Origin: JBCBWG01 sp036804185
GTDB lineage: Bacteria > Pseudomonadota > Alphaproteobacteria > Rhizobiales > Hyphomicrobiaceae
Direction: 5' to 3'
DNA: 64,000 nt
Assembly (NCBI GenBank): GCA_050330095.1
Contig: JBHJOC010000013.1
Coordinates: 24,304-88,303 of the forward strand
Shown here: positions 1 to 8,222 of the stretch, piece after piece
Layout: every line of letters begins with the position of its first letter
How positions within the stretch are numbered: the stretch's first letter is position 1
Program-made: the position numbers and the translations under genes
Notes under the pieces: generated by a model
Told to the model about the DNA's origin: nothing
Seen by the model: only the letters and a program-made list of their open reading frames with translations
The model's database searches: none

Positions 1-1
1 G

Positions 2-577
2 TTCGTCACCGCGCTTGGGAAGTTTCCCTTGATCGTGGCGTCCTCGCCGGGCTTCCTCGTCAATTATGTGCTTGCCCCCTACATGTTCGACGCGATGCAG
101 CGCGTGGGCCGCGGCACGCAGAAAGAGCGCATCGACGCTGCGGCCAAGGCGTTCGGGATGCCGATGGGGCCGATCGAGCTTGCCGATACCGTTGGCCTCG
201 ACGTCTGTCTCAATGTCTCAAAGGTGCTGGGCGCGCGCGAAGCCGACACGGCCCGACTGGCCGAGATGGTCACGTCTGGCAAGCTCGGCAAGAAGAGTGG
301 CGAGGGCTTCTACAGGTGGTCTGACGGCAAGCCGCAAACGGAGGCGCTTGCAGATGAGACCGACCTTGAGGCGCTCGGTCGCGAGCTCGTTGGCCCCCTG
401 ATCGATGCCTGCGAGACCTGCCTGACAGAGGGTCGTGTCGCCTCAGCTGATCTCGTCGACGCCGGCGTCATCTTCGGAACAGGCTTTGCCCCGTTCCGCG
501 GCGGGCCGCTGCACTTTCGCGAAATGACCTCAGGTGCGGCCGCGGCCGACCCCATCCAGGCTGCAGCAGCGGAGTGA
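2..577 (+). CDS. 3-hydroxyacyl-CoA dehydrogenase, C-terminal part (5' end outside window)
   Basis: C-terminal portion of a fatty-acid oxidation protein that oxidises L-3-hydroxyacyl-CoA with NAD+. The visible part carries both C-terminal 3HCDH domains. The first shows the PGFLVNYVLAPYM helix and the FGMPMGPIELADTVGLDV segment, then the GKKSGEGFYRW motif; the second contains FGTGFAPFRGGPL. This arrangement is typical of the end of FadB/FadJ-type enoyl-CoA hydratase/dehydrogenase fusions, but the hydratase domain would lie upstream, so the fusion is inferred. A thiolase follows on the same strand after 128 bases, the usual beta-oxidation pairing. The open frame runs in from the window edge, so no start codon is assigned. 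Confidence 0.88.
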   Translation, partial: FVTALGKFPLIVASSPGFLVNYVLAPYMFDAMQRVGRGTQKERIDAAAKAFGMPMGPIELADTVGLDVCLNVSKVLGAREADTARLAEMVTSGKLGKKSGEGFYRWSDGKPQTEALADETDLEALGRELVGPLIDACETCLTEGRVASADLVDAGVIFGTGFAPFRGGPLHFREMTSGAAAADPIQAAAAE

Positions 578-705
578 GCTGGTCATAACAGCGATGTGCA
601 ACTCTCGAGTATCCAGCGTCAACCTTGGGGACTGGAAGAGATGACCCTGATCGATCCGTTTTCCAATCGCATTCGCTTTTGTAAGCTGACTTCGGAGACC
701 GCATA

Positions 706-1995
706 ATGGTTGCTTCTTTGCCCTCGCGGATCGCGATCGTGGGAGGTTTGCGCATTCCGTTCTGCCGCTCGCACACGGCTTATGCGGATCGGACGAACCT
801 CGAGATGATGACGGCCGTCATCGACGCGACTGCAGAGCGGTACGGGTTGCAGGGTGCCCACATCGACGAGGTCGTCGGCGGCGCCGTCGTCACACACTCG
901 AAGGATTGGAACTTGGCGCGCGAGGCGGTGATCGGATCGCGGCTTGCGCCCTCGACACCGGGGATCACGCTGATTGAGGCCTGCGGCACGAGCTTGCAGG
1001 CGGCGTTCGGGATCGGGGCTAAGATTGCGATCGGGCAGATCTCCTCTGGCATCGCCGTTGGCAGCGATACGACATCCGATGCACCGATCGTGTTCTCGCG
1101 CCGCTTCTCGAAGCGGCTCGTCGAGATGTCACAAAAGAAGTCGACCTGGGACAAGGTCAAGGTTTTCCAGGGACTTTCGCCATCCGAACTTGCCCCGCAA
1201 CCGCCCATGACAAGTGAACCGCGAACCGGCCTGTCGATGGGTCAGCACTGCGAATTGATGGCTAAGCACTGGGGCATCTCGCGCGCGGCCCAGGACGACC
1301 TTGCTTTCGAAAGTCACCGCAAAGCCGCCGAGGCTTACGCGAGCGGCTTCATGGACGATCTTGTCGTCCCGTTTGGCGGGGTGTTCCAGGACAACACCGT
1401 GCGGCCCGACATTGCGCGCGACAAACTCGCCAGTCTCAAGACGGTGTTCGACAAATCGGCCGACGGAACGCTGACTGCGGCCAATTCGACGCCGCTGACC
1501 GACGGCGCGGCTGCGGTGCTGCTGGCATCGGAAGATTGGGCACTGCGAAAGGGGCTCGCACCACAGGCGTTTCTGACACACTTCGAGACGGCAGCGAACG
1601 ACTATGTCGGCGGCGACGGGCTGCTGATGGCGCCGACCATCGCGGTCGCGCGCATGCTCAGGCGGGCCGGACTGACGCTGCAGGATTTCGACTACTACGA
1701 GATCCACGAGGCGTTCGCCGCACAGGTGCTGGCGACGCTCGCAGCGTGGGAGGATGGCGACTATTGCCGTTCGAAGCTCGGCTGGGATGGGCCCCTTGGT
1801 CAGCTCGACCGCGCCAAGCTCAACGTCAAGGGGTCATCGATCGCGTTTGGCCATCCCTTTGCCGCGACTGGTGCGCGGATTACAGCGAAGGCGGCCAAGC
1901 TCGTTTCCGGGGGAGGCCGTTGCCTGATTTCGATCTGTACCGCAGGTGGAATGGGTGTTGCCGCGATCGTCGAGGGGCGTGGAGCCGCGGTGTAA
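706..1995 (+). CDS. fadI: acetyl-CoA acyltransferase (thiolase), FadI-like
   Basis: Thiolase of 429 aa that cleaves 3-ketoacyl-CoA with CoA in the last step of beta-oxidation. The nucleophilic cysteine lies in EACGTSLQAA (about residue 93). The C-terminal catalytic pair is in FGHPFAATGARI (His) and CTAGGMG (Cys). HEAFAAQ is the conserved substrate-side motif. Length and the N-terminal RIPFCRSHTAYAD segment resemble FadI (about 436 aa) more than the shorter FadA/PhaA enzymes. It follows the 3-hydroxyacyl-CoA dehydrogenase on the same strand and is probably co-transcribed with it. The family is certain; the FadI rather than FadA subtype is inferred. Confidence 0.88.
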   Translation: MVASLPSRIAIVGGLRIPFCRSHTAYADRTNLEMMTAVIDATAERYGLQGAHIDEVVGGAVVTHSKDWNLAREAVIGSRLAPSTPGITLIEACGTSLQAAFGIGAKIAIGQISSGIAVGSDTTSDAPIVFSRRFSKRLVEMSQKKSTWDKVKVFQGLSPSELAPQPPMTSEPRTGLSMGQHCELMAKHWGISRAAQDDLAFESHRKAAEAYASGFMDDLVVPFGGVFQDNTVRPDIARDKLASLKTVFDKSADGTLTAANSTPLTDGAAAVLLASEDWALRKGLAPQAFLTHFETAANDYVGGDGLLMAPTIAVARMLRRAGLTLQDFDYYEIHEAFAAQVLATLAAWEDGDYCRSKLGWDGPLGQLDRAKLNVKGSSIAFGHPFAATGARITAKAAKLVSGGGRCLISICTAGGMGVAAIVEGRGAAV

Positions 1996-2031
1996 GGATC
2001 ACGAGTGCCGGGCTGGTAGGTCAGGCGCGTG

Positions 2032-2322
2032 TCAACCAGAGATCGTCTCGGCGGCGCTTGGCGATTGCAGAGCCTCTGCTTGTCGCCGCTGGCGTCGGCG
2101 CCACCAGAGGTAGCCAATGCCCCCTGCTGCAACGAGCTGGCCGAGCAGCGTTGCACCAAGCAGCGGCAGGGGCGCCCCTGCAGAGCCCGGGCCGTTCTTC
2201 CAGTAGCCGTGGGCCGGCGGATTACCCTTGCCCTTCGAGCCGGGCGATGCAGCCGCCGGTCCGGCCAATACACTGGCCGCAGCTATGATGATGATGAGTT
2301 TCGCAGAAACTTTGTCAGCCAT
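2032..2322 (-). CDS. tiny secreted protein with exosortase-type C-terminal sorting signal (candidate substrate)
   Basis: A 96-aa protein if started at the internal ATG (2322); an earlier start at 2349 would add nine residues. Residues 8-25 form a signal peptide ending near AAA-S. The next 25 or so residues are Gly/Pro-rich with a HGYWKNGPG motif. Then comes a tripartite tail: PLPLLG (51-56), a hydrophobic helix (about 55-74) and a basic cluster RRRQRR (75-80). That order, short motif, membrane helix, arginines, is the PEP-CTERM/VPLPA-CTERM design. A 16-residue extension after the arginines is unusual, since canonical signals end there. It is the last gene of an operon led by an exosortase-like gene. 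The substrate role is inferred; processing would leave a mature peptide of roughly 30 residues. Confidence 0.6.
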   Translation of the reverse strand: MADKVSAKLIIIIAAASVLAGPAAASPGSKGKGNPPAHGYWKNGPGSAGAPLPLLGATLLGQLVAAGGIGYLWWRRRQRRQAEALQSPSAAETISG

Positions 2323-2395
2323 AGATGTAGAACCCGGTTCGCCGTTCATTCTTGATGCGCTGTTTCACTTTAGGTTGGGTTTCGTCACCGCATCG

Positions 2396-2839
2396 TTAAT
2401 TGGGTCGTCGCAGGATCCTGTCAGCGCACAACGTTTCGTCCATCGCCGCAGCCGGGCCGATAGCGACGATCATCTCACGTTCGCGCGAGCGAGTGGGCTC
2501 AGTCGATGCGGCTCGTGGCCCGCCGCCCAGGATCCCGGCCTGCGGAATGAGCACCGTGTCAGGAGCGACCACCTGTAGCAGAGCCCCAAGCTCATGGGTG
2601 GGCGAGAGCACCGCAACGCGCACGGGCTGAGGGCACGCCGCGTGTGAGATCACAACTCCGCCCAGTGCACCATCGGTGCGCTCGGTGGCGACACGCCAAC
2701 CGCGCTCCGACAGGGCTGCAATTATGGTTTGCAAGTGGTCGGGCTCACCGATGCCCGCTGAATAGCGTTCGGCTTTGGTGACGAGACCCATGGCCGCAAG
2801 GCAAAGAACCATCACAACTGCGAGCGGCGTGCGCTTCAT
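2396..2839 (-). CDS. single-pass periplasmic protein linked to exosortase
   Basis: A 147-aa protein I do not recognise. Residues 5-22 are a hydrophobic signal or anchor segment, followed by a soluble domain of about 120 residues rich in Val/Ala, with two cysteines (in ISHAACPQP and ETLCADR) that could form a disulfide. Its start overlaps the stop of the upstream exosortase-like gene by 4 bases (ATGA), so it is translationally coupled. Small periplasmic partners encoded next to exosortases are common (EpsI in the XrtA system), but I see no EpsI signature, so an accessory role rests on context only. Confidence 0.7.
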   Translation of the reverse strand: MKRTPLAVVMVLCLAAMGLVTKAERYSAGIGEPDHLQTIIAALSERGWRVATERTDGALGGVVISHAACPQPVRVAVLSPTHELGALLQVVAPDTVLIPQAGILGGGPRAASTEPTRSREREMIVAIGPAAAMDETLCADRILRRPN

Positions 2840-3681
2840 GTGCGGCCCCTTTTCGCGGCGGCAGCAGCGACGAACACAGCGGCGACGATGATCCCGTCAA
2901 ACAGGCTGGCGCCGAGGGGGCCATGCGCAAGGTCGTAGGCTTCTTGCGAATGTGCCATGACCGCCAGGCGGGTGATGTTGATCGCAATGAACACAGCAAG
3001 CGCGACCGCCCCGGCTTGAAGCACCGGGCGGACACCTGTCGCGCCAATGAATAAGAGCACAGCGGCCGTTGCCACCATCAGGCGTGGTCCCGCATCCACA
3101 ACCGAGCAGGCCGTCATGACAACGAGAAGGAAGCGGTCGGGGATGCCGACAACGTTCCCGTGAACCGTCGCCTGAGGCTCGACCAGCGACAGCAGCGCCC
3201 CTGCGGCCAAAGCTTCAAGTGGTGTGATCCACGAACCGATCAGCGGCGCACCGTGCGACGCCCAGAGGGCGCTTGCGGCAACCGCCATGAGTAAGGCAAA
3301 TGCCCTGCGCTCAGCTCCAGCTGCGCTCAGGGCCCGCCAGCCGGCGTAGCCGAGAAGCGCGATCCAGCTCACCGTGCTACTTGGGGCGAGCAGGCATAAC
3401 CCCGCGAGGCCATCGACAGCATCGATGCGCGGTGCACCAAGAACGTTCGGGCCTTGAGGCGCTTCGAGCAGAACGAGTGCGGCGATTGCGACGGCGACGA
3501 TCTCGAACGGGCTGATCCCGAGGAGGGACGTTGGCGCAGAACCCGTCGCGACGGCTTCGAACACGCGCACGGCAAACCCGTTCAGGCAAAGTGCTGCGAT
3601 CAGCACCATGCGTAAGGCCCGGGCGTCGATCTCTCCGAAGGCAGATCCGCCTGAGCTCGAACTGGTAAACGCAAAGCGCAC
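2836..3681 (-). CDS. exosortase/archaeosortase-family transpeptidase
   Basis: A 281-aa polytopic membrane protein with about seven or eight hydrophobic segments. It carries the three catalytic residues of the exosortase family in the right order near the C-terminus: Cys192 in MTACSVVDAGPRL, Arg238 in INITRLAVMA and His253 in AHGPLGASLFDG. Exosortases cut C-terminal sorting signals and transfer the protein to another molecule at the outer face of the inner membrane. The gene heads a three-gene minus-strand operon and overlaps the next gene by 4 bases. No polysaccharide-synthesis locus is adjacent, unlike XrtA/EpsH systems. I cannot assign an Xrt subtype. The triad is seen; the activity is inferred from the family. 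Confidence 0.78.
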   Translation of the reverse strand: MRFAFTSSSSGGSAFGEIDARALRMVLIAALCLNGFAVRVFEAVATGSAPTSLLGISPFEIVAVAIAALVLLEAPQGPNVLGAPRIDAVDGLAGLCLLAPSSTVSWIALLGYAGWRALSAAGAERRAFALLMAVAASALWASHGAPLIGSWITPLEALAAGALLSLVEPQATVHGNVVGIPDRFLLVVMTACSVVDAGPRLMVATAAVLLFIGATGVRPVLQAGAVALAVFIAINITRLAVMAHSQEAYDLAHGPLGASLFDGIIVAAVFVAAAAAKRGRT

Positions 3682-3882
3682 CGCGTCGGCTCCAATGACA
3701 GCAAAGACGACGCAGGATTGCCCAAAATTCTATCGTTTGTGTTAAGTCCTCTAAAGGTCAGAGCAACGTGACCAACGCGCGCCAGCGGGTCGCTTGACGA
3801 CGGCTCAGCGCCCGGCCATACCCACGGACCGGCATTTCCGGGTGTTGCACCTTGGGGGAAACCGTGAGGTTGCGCCGGCCAA

Positions 3883-3957
3883 GGGCGGTTAGCTCAGCGG
3901 TAGAGCACACGCTTCACACGCGTGGGGTCACTGGTTCAATCCCAGTACCGCCCACCA
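3883..3957 (+). tRNA. tRNA-Val (anticodon CAC), CCA encoded
   Basis: Complete cloverleaf. The acceptor stem GGGCGGT pairs with ACCGCCC. The D arm is GCTC-AGCGGTA-GAGC. The anticodon stem CACGC/GCGTG encloses loop TTCACAC, giving anticodon CAC (Val). The T arm is ACTGG-TTCAATC-CCAGT. The 3' CCA is encoded. It stands alone between the exosortase operon and a lipoprotein gene. Confidence 0.97.
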
Positions 3958-4126
3958 TCCGAATGGAACGCTGCGTCAGTTCGGCTGATTGTTGGTTGTC
4001 CCGGGACCGCGCCAACCCGAAAACCTAGCGCACTGTCTCCGAACCCGGATTGCCTCTCCGCCCTCGTCATGTCACAGCCGTGGCATGGGTCATGCGCTGC
4101 CAGAACCGGATCGATGAGGGCGTACT

Positions 4127-4588
4127 TTGCGGCACTATCAGTCTTGGGTTGGAGCAGCCCGCACGCGCCTCTTGGTCGGCATGGCTGCGACCTTTGCAGC
4201 AGGTTGCGCCGTGAACACGGAGGGGCAGCCCCAATTCGCGACCTCTGGGCTGACCTGCGTCGAGGACACGACGGAATGCATCGCAGCGCGGCGTGCCGCC
4301 CATATGCACCTGGTTGCTGACACGTCGCGCAGCTGGGTGGCTGCAAGGCCATCGGCGAGACATTACGTCGCTGGTGTCAGGTTGTTCGCATTCAAGACGG
4401 AGGCGCAGCGTCTCGCCTGCGCCGACTTAGCGGTCGGGGTCGCCGAGGCGCAGCGGACGCCTGCGATTCTGCGCGGGCCGGAGGGGCAATCCTTCAAGCC
4501 TGGGCTCGTGTCGCGAGCGATCATGCTCGCCGAAGAAGTCGAGCGAGAGCTGAAACGCGAGCAACGCAAAAGGTGTGGGCGACGCTGA
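4127..4588 (+). CDS. small lipoprotein of unknown function
   Basis: A 153-aa protein with an N-terminal hydrophobic stretch ending in a lipobox, FAAGC (Cys at residue 27), so a lipid-anchored envelope protein is likely. The rest is a basic domain with several cysteines (GLTCVEDTTEC, RLACADLA, KRCGRR) and a C-terminal helix rich in Glu/Arg. The start used is a TTG at 4127, chosen to leave a full signal peptide; the ATG at 4181 would remove most of it. Its stop overlaps the start of the downstream DedA gene (TGATG), suggesting co-translation. I do not recognise the family. Confidence 0.6.
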   Translation: MRHYQSWVGAARTRLLVGMAATFAAGCAVNTEGQPQFATSGLTCVEDTTECIAARRAAHMHLVADTSRSWVAARPSARHYVAGVRLFAFKTEAQRLACADLAVGVAEAQRTPAILRGPEGQSFKPGLVSRAIMLAEEVERELKREQRKRCGRR

Positions 4589-5124
4589 TGGACCTTGAAG
4601 CAATAGGCCGGGACGTCGTCGACTTCGCCAGAAGCAATCCTGAATGGCTGGCGCCGATCCTCCTGATCCTCGCGTTCGGCGAATCGATTGCGTTCGTGTC
4701 GTTGCTCCTGCCCTTCTGGTGGATGCTTGTGGCGCTCGGTGCGATCATTGGCACCGATGGTCCGACCTTTTGGATCGCATTGGCGGCTGCCAGCGTCGGG
4801 GCAGCGCTGGGTGATTGGGTATCCTATTCTGTCGGCTGGGTGCTCAAGGATCGCGTGCGCGGCATTTGGCCGTTCACGCGCTATCCGACGCTGTTGCCGA
4901 AGGGCGAGGCTTTTTTCGCCAAGTATGGCGCCTGGGCGATCGTGATTGGCCGCTTTTCCGGGCCCTTGCGCGCGACCGTGTCGATCGTGGCGGGCGTCAC
5001 CCGCATGAACTGGGTCGTGTTTCAGATCGCGAACTGGAGTTCGGCCGTGCTGTGGGCTGCTGTTTTGCTCGCGTTCGGCGATGGACTAGGACGCGCCGGC
5101 GGGCAGCTCTTCTCGTATTTTTGA
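4588..5124 (+). CDS. DedA-family membrane protein
   Basis: A 178-aa integral membrane protein of the DedA/VTT superfamily. Family hallmarks are an acidic residue in the first helix region (AFGESIAFVSLLLP), the re-entrant loop, and the glycine-arginine motif in VIGRFSGPLRATVSIVAGVTRM. Members act in membrane lipid homeostasis, and some relatives flip undecaprenyl phosphate or phospholipids. The ATG at 4588 overlaps the upstream stop (TGATG) behind an AAAGGTG ribosome site; a GTG at 4573 would add five residues. It converges on btaB. A second DedA gene sits on the far side of the bta operon at 8223. Confidence 0.88.
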   Translation: MDLEAIGRDVVDFARSNPEWLAPILLILAFGESIAFVSLLLPFWWMLVALGAIIGTDGPTFWIALAAASVGAALGDWVSYSVGWVLKDRVRGIWPFTRYPTLLPKGEAFFAKYGAWAIVIGRFSGPLRATVSIVAGVTRMNWVVFQIANWSSAVLWAAVLLAFGDGLGRAGGQLFSYF

Positions 5125-5194
5125 GCACCCGGGTGCAGGGGAACGTGGTCCCGCGGCTGTCTCTGAGACCGGAGCGCGCCCAAGCGGCGTGCCG

Positions 5195-5863
5195 TCAGCT
5201 TCTGCGTGTGATCACGCCATAGCGCGCATAATCGCGATAAAGCGTTTCAAAAAGAAGCGCGGCCCCGTCGGCGTTTGCGACTTCTGCGAGCGCGTCTTCG
5301 AGGTCGGCCCGTGGCGCGACGTCAAATTTCGCAAGCCATGAAAATAGCACCGACTTGAAAGCTCGCGGCCAGCCCGACTGTTGGCCGAAATCGACAACGT
5401 GAAATCTGCCGCCGGGTCCAAGGCACGCAATTGCCTGCGGCAAGGCGTGCCGCCAGGGGGGCACCATCGACAGGGTATAGGAACAGAACGCGACGTCCAC
5501 ATGCGGCTCGCCGAACATCGTCGACACAGAAAAATCCGTCGCATCGCCCAGTGCGAGGCTGATCCGATCGGACAGCCCGGCTTTCGCGACCGAGGTCCGC
5601 GCGGTCTCGAGCATCACCGATGAGATGTCGAAGCCATAGAAGCGGGCCTCCGGATAGCGGCGGGCCGCGAGGATCAGGTTGCGACCAGTGCCACAACCGA
5701 TTTCGAGCACGCGTGCGCCGGGCGCAGGTTTGAGGTCGGCGATCAGCCGGTCGCGGCCGAGGAGGAAGTACTTCCGCGTCGCATCGTAGATATAGCGTTG
5801 GTGCTTGTAGATGCCGTCCATATGGCGGGCGGCATCGTTATGTGCGGCGTTCAAGGCGCGCAT
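5195..5863 (-). CDS. btaB: BtaB-like S-adenosylmethionine-dependent N-methyltransferase
   Basis: A 222-aa class I methyltransferase. The SAM-binding motif I is VLEIGCGTGRNL (about residues 50-61), followed by the acidic residue of motif II in FYGFDISSVML and motif III in ALGDATDF. It lies 49 bases downstream of btaA on the same strand. In that pairing BtaB adds three methyl groups to diacylglyceryl-homoserine to give the betaine lipid DGTS, a phosphorus-free substitute for phosphatidylcholine. The size matches BtaB of Rhodobacter-type systems. Assignment rests on the fold plus the btaA neighbour. Confidence 0.87.
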   Translation of the reverse strand: MRALNAAHNDAARHMDGIYKHQRYIYDATRKYFLLGRDRLIADLKPAPGARVLEIGCGTGRNLILAARRYPEARFYGFDISSVMLETARTSVAKAGLSDRISLALGDATDFSVSTMFGEPHVDVAFCSYTLSMVPPWRHALPQAIACLGPGGRFHVVDFGQQSGWPRAFKSVLFSWLAKFDVAPRADLEDALAEVANADGAALLFETLYRDYARYGVITRRS

Positions 5864-5912
5864 CTCCGGGCAGGTGAACAGGTGTAAGGCGTGTTGGCCT
5901 CGGCCGCTGGTC

Positions 5913-7178
5913 TCACGGCTGTTTCACATACAAGTGGAAGCCGCCGTAGATCGACGAACGGTCCTCTTTGGTCCACGCCTTGCACTGATCTTCATCGTAG
6001 TTGAACCGTGCGAGCACAGGGTCCGGGATGCGTCCGGGCAGGATCGTTTCCACTCCAGCCGTCCTGAAGATGACGCGAGCGCCGGGCCGAGCCGTCCGCT
6101 CGATGTCGGTCCAGAGCCCGCCCAGCACCTCATCCGTCATCCAATCCTGCGCATCCAGCAGAACGTAGGCATCGATCGATTCGCTCGGCTGCGCGGTCAG
6201 GTATTCGGTAAAGGAGCGGTGCTGCACGTCGATGTTCTTGACGCGCGCCCGCACGGCCTCAAAGTTCTCGCGCTGCAGGTATGGCGGCAATGGCCCTGCG
6301 CCACCCGTGGCGTAGCGGCGGCCAAACGCCTGCCATGCGAAATAGTTGTCGCGAAGGTCAAAGTCGCAGGCGAGCCGCTCAAGGCGCTCCCGTAGAACCT
6401 TTGACATATACTGCTCGTCACCCTTCAGCGCTTCGAACTGCGACGGCGGGATACCGAGGCCGAACAGCGCCGACGGTTTGTTAAGCAGCCAGCGGATGTG
6501 ACGCTTGTCGAACAAGGGGGCGAGTTCGCGATCGAAGATCTCTCTCTGCTCCTGCTTGTTGCGTGCGGTCAGAATCTTGCGGGGGTTGCGACCGTGGGCG
6601 CGGGCGAGCAGATGGCTCGCACCGATGAAGGCGCCGAGCAGCCCGTGGCGATAAAGGTTGCGCCCGAAGTAACTGATGCGTCGACGGCCAATGATGTTAC
6701 GCCGCTCCCAGTAATCCCGGGTCGTCGGGTCCAGGTGAGGTCGGATGTGCTCGAAGTAGGCGTCGACGTTCTGCGGGGCATCAGCCTCGGCAAAAAATCT
6801 GTGGAATGCCTCGTAATTCGGCAGGTGGCCCGCGGCGGCGCGCTTGAGCTTATTGAGAGCAACGTGCGCCGGGTTGAGGTCGATCGCCGTGACGGAGATA
6901 TCTGCTGCCGTCAGGTAGCTCAGAATGTTGCACCCGCCGGACGCGATCGCGACCAACTTTTCGCCAGCCTTCAGCTGCATTGCTTTCATGTCGACGACCG
7001 GGTCTTCCCAGATCTGCGGGTAGACAAGGCCCGAGAAGGCCATCGTGAACAGCCGCTCCTGCAACCCTTCCTTCGTGATCGGCTTGTGCCGGTGGACGGC
7101 CTGTTTCAGGCGACGCGTCCGTTCTTTTCGATCCAAGCGCTCGGAAGCCGTTTCAGACGTCTCGTTCTGCAGGGTCAT
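5913..7178 (-). CDS. btaA: BtaA: S-adenosylmethionine:diacylglycerol 3-amino-3-carboxypropyl transferase
   Basis: A DUF3419/BtaA-family protein that moves the 3-amino-3-carboxypropyl group of SAM onto diacylglycerol, the first step of betaine-lipid (DGTS) synthesis. The SAM pocket is in VAIASGGCNILSYL followed by VTAIDLNPAHVALN; conserved segments YPQIWEDPVVD and LLDAQDWM are also present. I start at the ATG at 7178, which follows a GGAGG, giving 421 aa; an upstream ATG at 7196 has no ribosome site and encodes that GGAGG. btaB follows, forming a two-gene operon. I see no clear Pho box upstream, although such operons are often induced by phosphate starvation. Confidence 0.9.
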   Translation of the reverse strand: MTLQNETSETASERLDRKERTRRLKQAVHRHKPITKEGLQERLFTMAFSGLVYPQIWEDPVVDMKAMQLKAGEKLVAIASGGCNILSYLTAADISVTAIDLNPAHVALNKLKRAAAGHLPNYEAFHRFFAEADAPQNVDAYFEHIRPHLDPTTRDYWERRNIIGRRRISYFGRNLYRHGLLGAFIGASHLLARAHGRNPRKILTARNKQEQREIFDRELAPLFDKRHIRWLLNKPSALFGLGIPPSQFEALKGDEQYMSKVLRERLERLACDFDLRDNYFAWQAFGRRYATGGAGPLPPYLQRENFEAVRARVKNIDVQHRSFTEYLTAQPSESIDAYVLLDAQDWMTDEVLGGLWTDIERTARPGARVIFRTAGVETILPGRIPDPVLARFNYDEDQCKAWTKEDRSSIYGGFHLYVKQP

Positions 7179-7369
7179 CGACTGATCGTCCTCCATGGAC
7201 CGGTGGACCCGGCCCGGTGATACCTGAATAGCGCGTCGCGCCGTCTGGTTTCGGGCGGCCCGCGGCGTTCACACCAGTGAACGTCCGACATTCAGATCCC
7301 TCCGAAACGTCGCTTCGTCGCGGTCGCGTGCCCTCCAAACGGCAGAAGTAAGAACACACCCGGCTGAAG

Positions 7370-7541
7370 TCGAGTACCGCCGATCAGAAGTCCCTGCACC
7401 ATCGGCGACACCCGCTTGCCAGGGACTTCTGATCGAAAAGCGGTACGAGTGTCATCATGCTGTTCCTACCCTTGAGCTTTCCGAAGTTCGTTTCGGCGCC
7501 AGACAAGACGGACAGACCAACGACGGAAAGCGGGCTCTTAG
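7370..7541 (+). repeat. two-hairpin intergenic element, family 1 (full)
   Basis: Left hairpin: outer GTACCGC/GCGGTAC and inner GATCAGAAGTCCCTG/CAGGGACTTCTGATC, with a GAAAA bulge on the 3' arm. A short spacer leads to the right hairpin (CTTTCCG/CGGAAAG and TTCG/CGAA parts). The same element recurs at 7969, 19793 and 22786. Its right end abuts a family 2 element. Confidence 0.85.
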
Positions 7542-7706
7542 TGCTGCGTTACTTACGCTTGGTCCCCACCTTCTGCAGTCTCGCCTGCCAAGCGTTGGTG
7601 GCAAAAGAAACAATAGAATCATGATGTTGCTCGTGCTTCCTACGTCTCCGACACTTGGTCAACCGGGTGCTGCAAAGGAAACCAAGTGTCGGAGACGGAA
7701 CACTCG
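7538..7706 (-). repeat. two-hairpin intergenic element, family 2 (full)
   Basis: First hairpin has ends related to AGTGTTGC/GCAACACT with a 4-A bulge and an inner CGCTTGG/CCAAGCG stem. The spacer is AATCATGATGTTG. The second hairpin has the perfect arms CTCCGACACTTGGT/ACCAAGTGTCGGAG. Recurs at 22621, 22951, 25436 and 56757. It shares CTCG at 7703-7706 with the next element. Confidence 0.85.
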
Positions 7707-7869
7707 TGTCGTGATCGCGAAATTCGTCTCATTCTCCAGCCCCCACCGAACGAATTGCGCGATCCGAACGACACTTGAACATTCAACGGCCTAGTGTGAT
7801 TGAGACCGAGAAGTCCGCCTCTACACCCGGCCGAGAACGATGCAGCGGACGTCTCGATCATCACACTAG
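7703..7869 (+). repeat. two-hairpin intergenic element, family 3 (single copy here)
   Basis: Different sequence from families 1 and 2 but the same plan. The first hairpin pairs GATCGCG and AATTCG with CGAATT and GCGCGATC, with a CGAA bulge before CGACAC. A 13-nt spacer follows. The second hairpin is bounded by CTAGTGTGAT and ATCACACTAG. The total is 167 bp. The terminal repeats CTCGTGTCGTGATC and GATCATCACACTAG are imperfectly inverted. Confidence 0.75.
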
Positions 7870-7968
7870 GGACGGGGTTGCGTCATCGTAGCACACCGCG
7901 ACGGAGCCGAACCCGACTATTTCCGACCACCAAGGTTTGCGATCGAACATGCGCTGAACGGTGGGCAT

Positions 7969-8137
7969 CTCGCACCGCCGATCAGAAGTTCCTGCACCAC
8001 CCGCAACACCCGCCTTCCAGCGACTTCTGATCGAAAAGCGGTACGAGATTCATTATGTTGCTCGTGCGCTTTGCGTCCCGAAATTCGCTTCGGCGCCTGA
8101 CTGGACTGACAGACGAGTGACGGAGAGCGGGTACTAG
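7969..8137 (+). repeat. two-hairpin intergenic element, family 1 (full)
   Basis: Copy of the element at 7370 with point differences. It ends in CTAG at 8134-8137. The bulge GAAAA and the spacer ATTCATTATGTTG are retained. Lies 86 bases upstream of the second DedA gene. Confidence 0.85.
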
Positions 8138-8222
8138 CCCGAGTGTCCTCCGAGTTCAATATCTCCGTCATCCGCCGTTCACGTCCCGACACCTCCATGC
8201 CACCCAGAGCCAAGTTGCCGCG

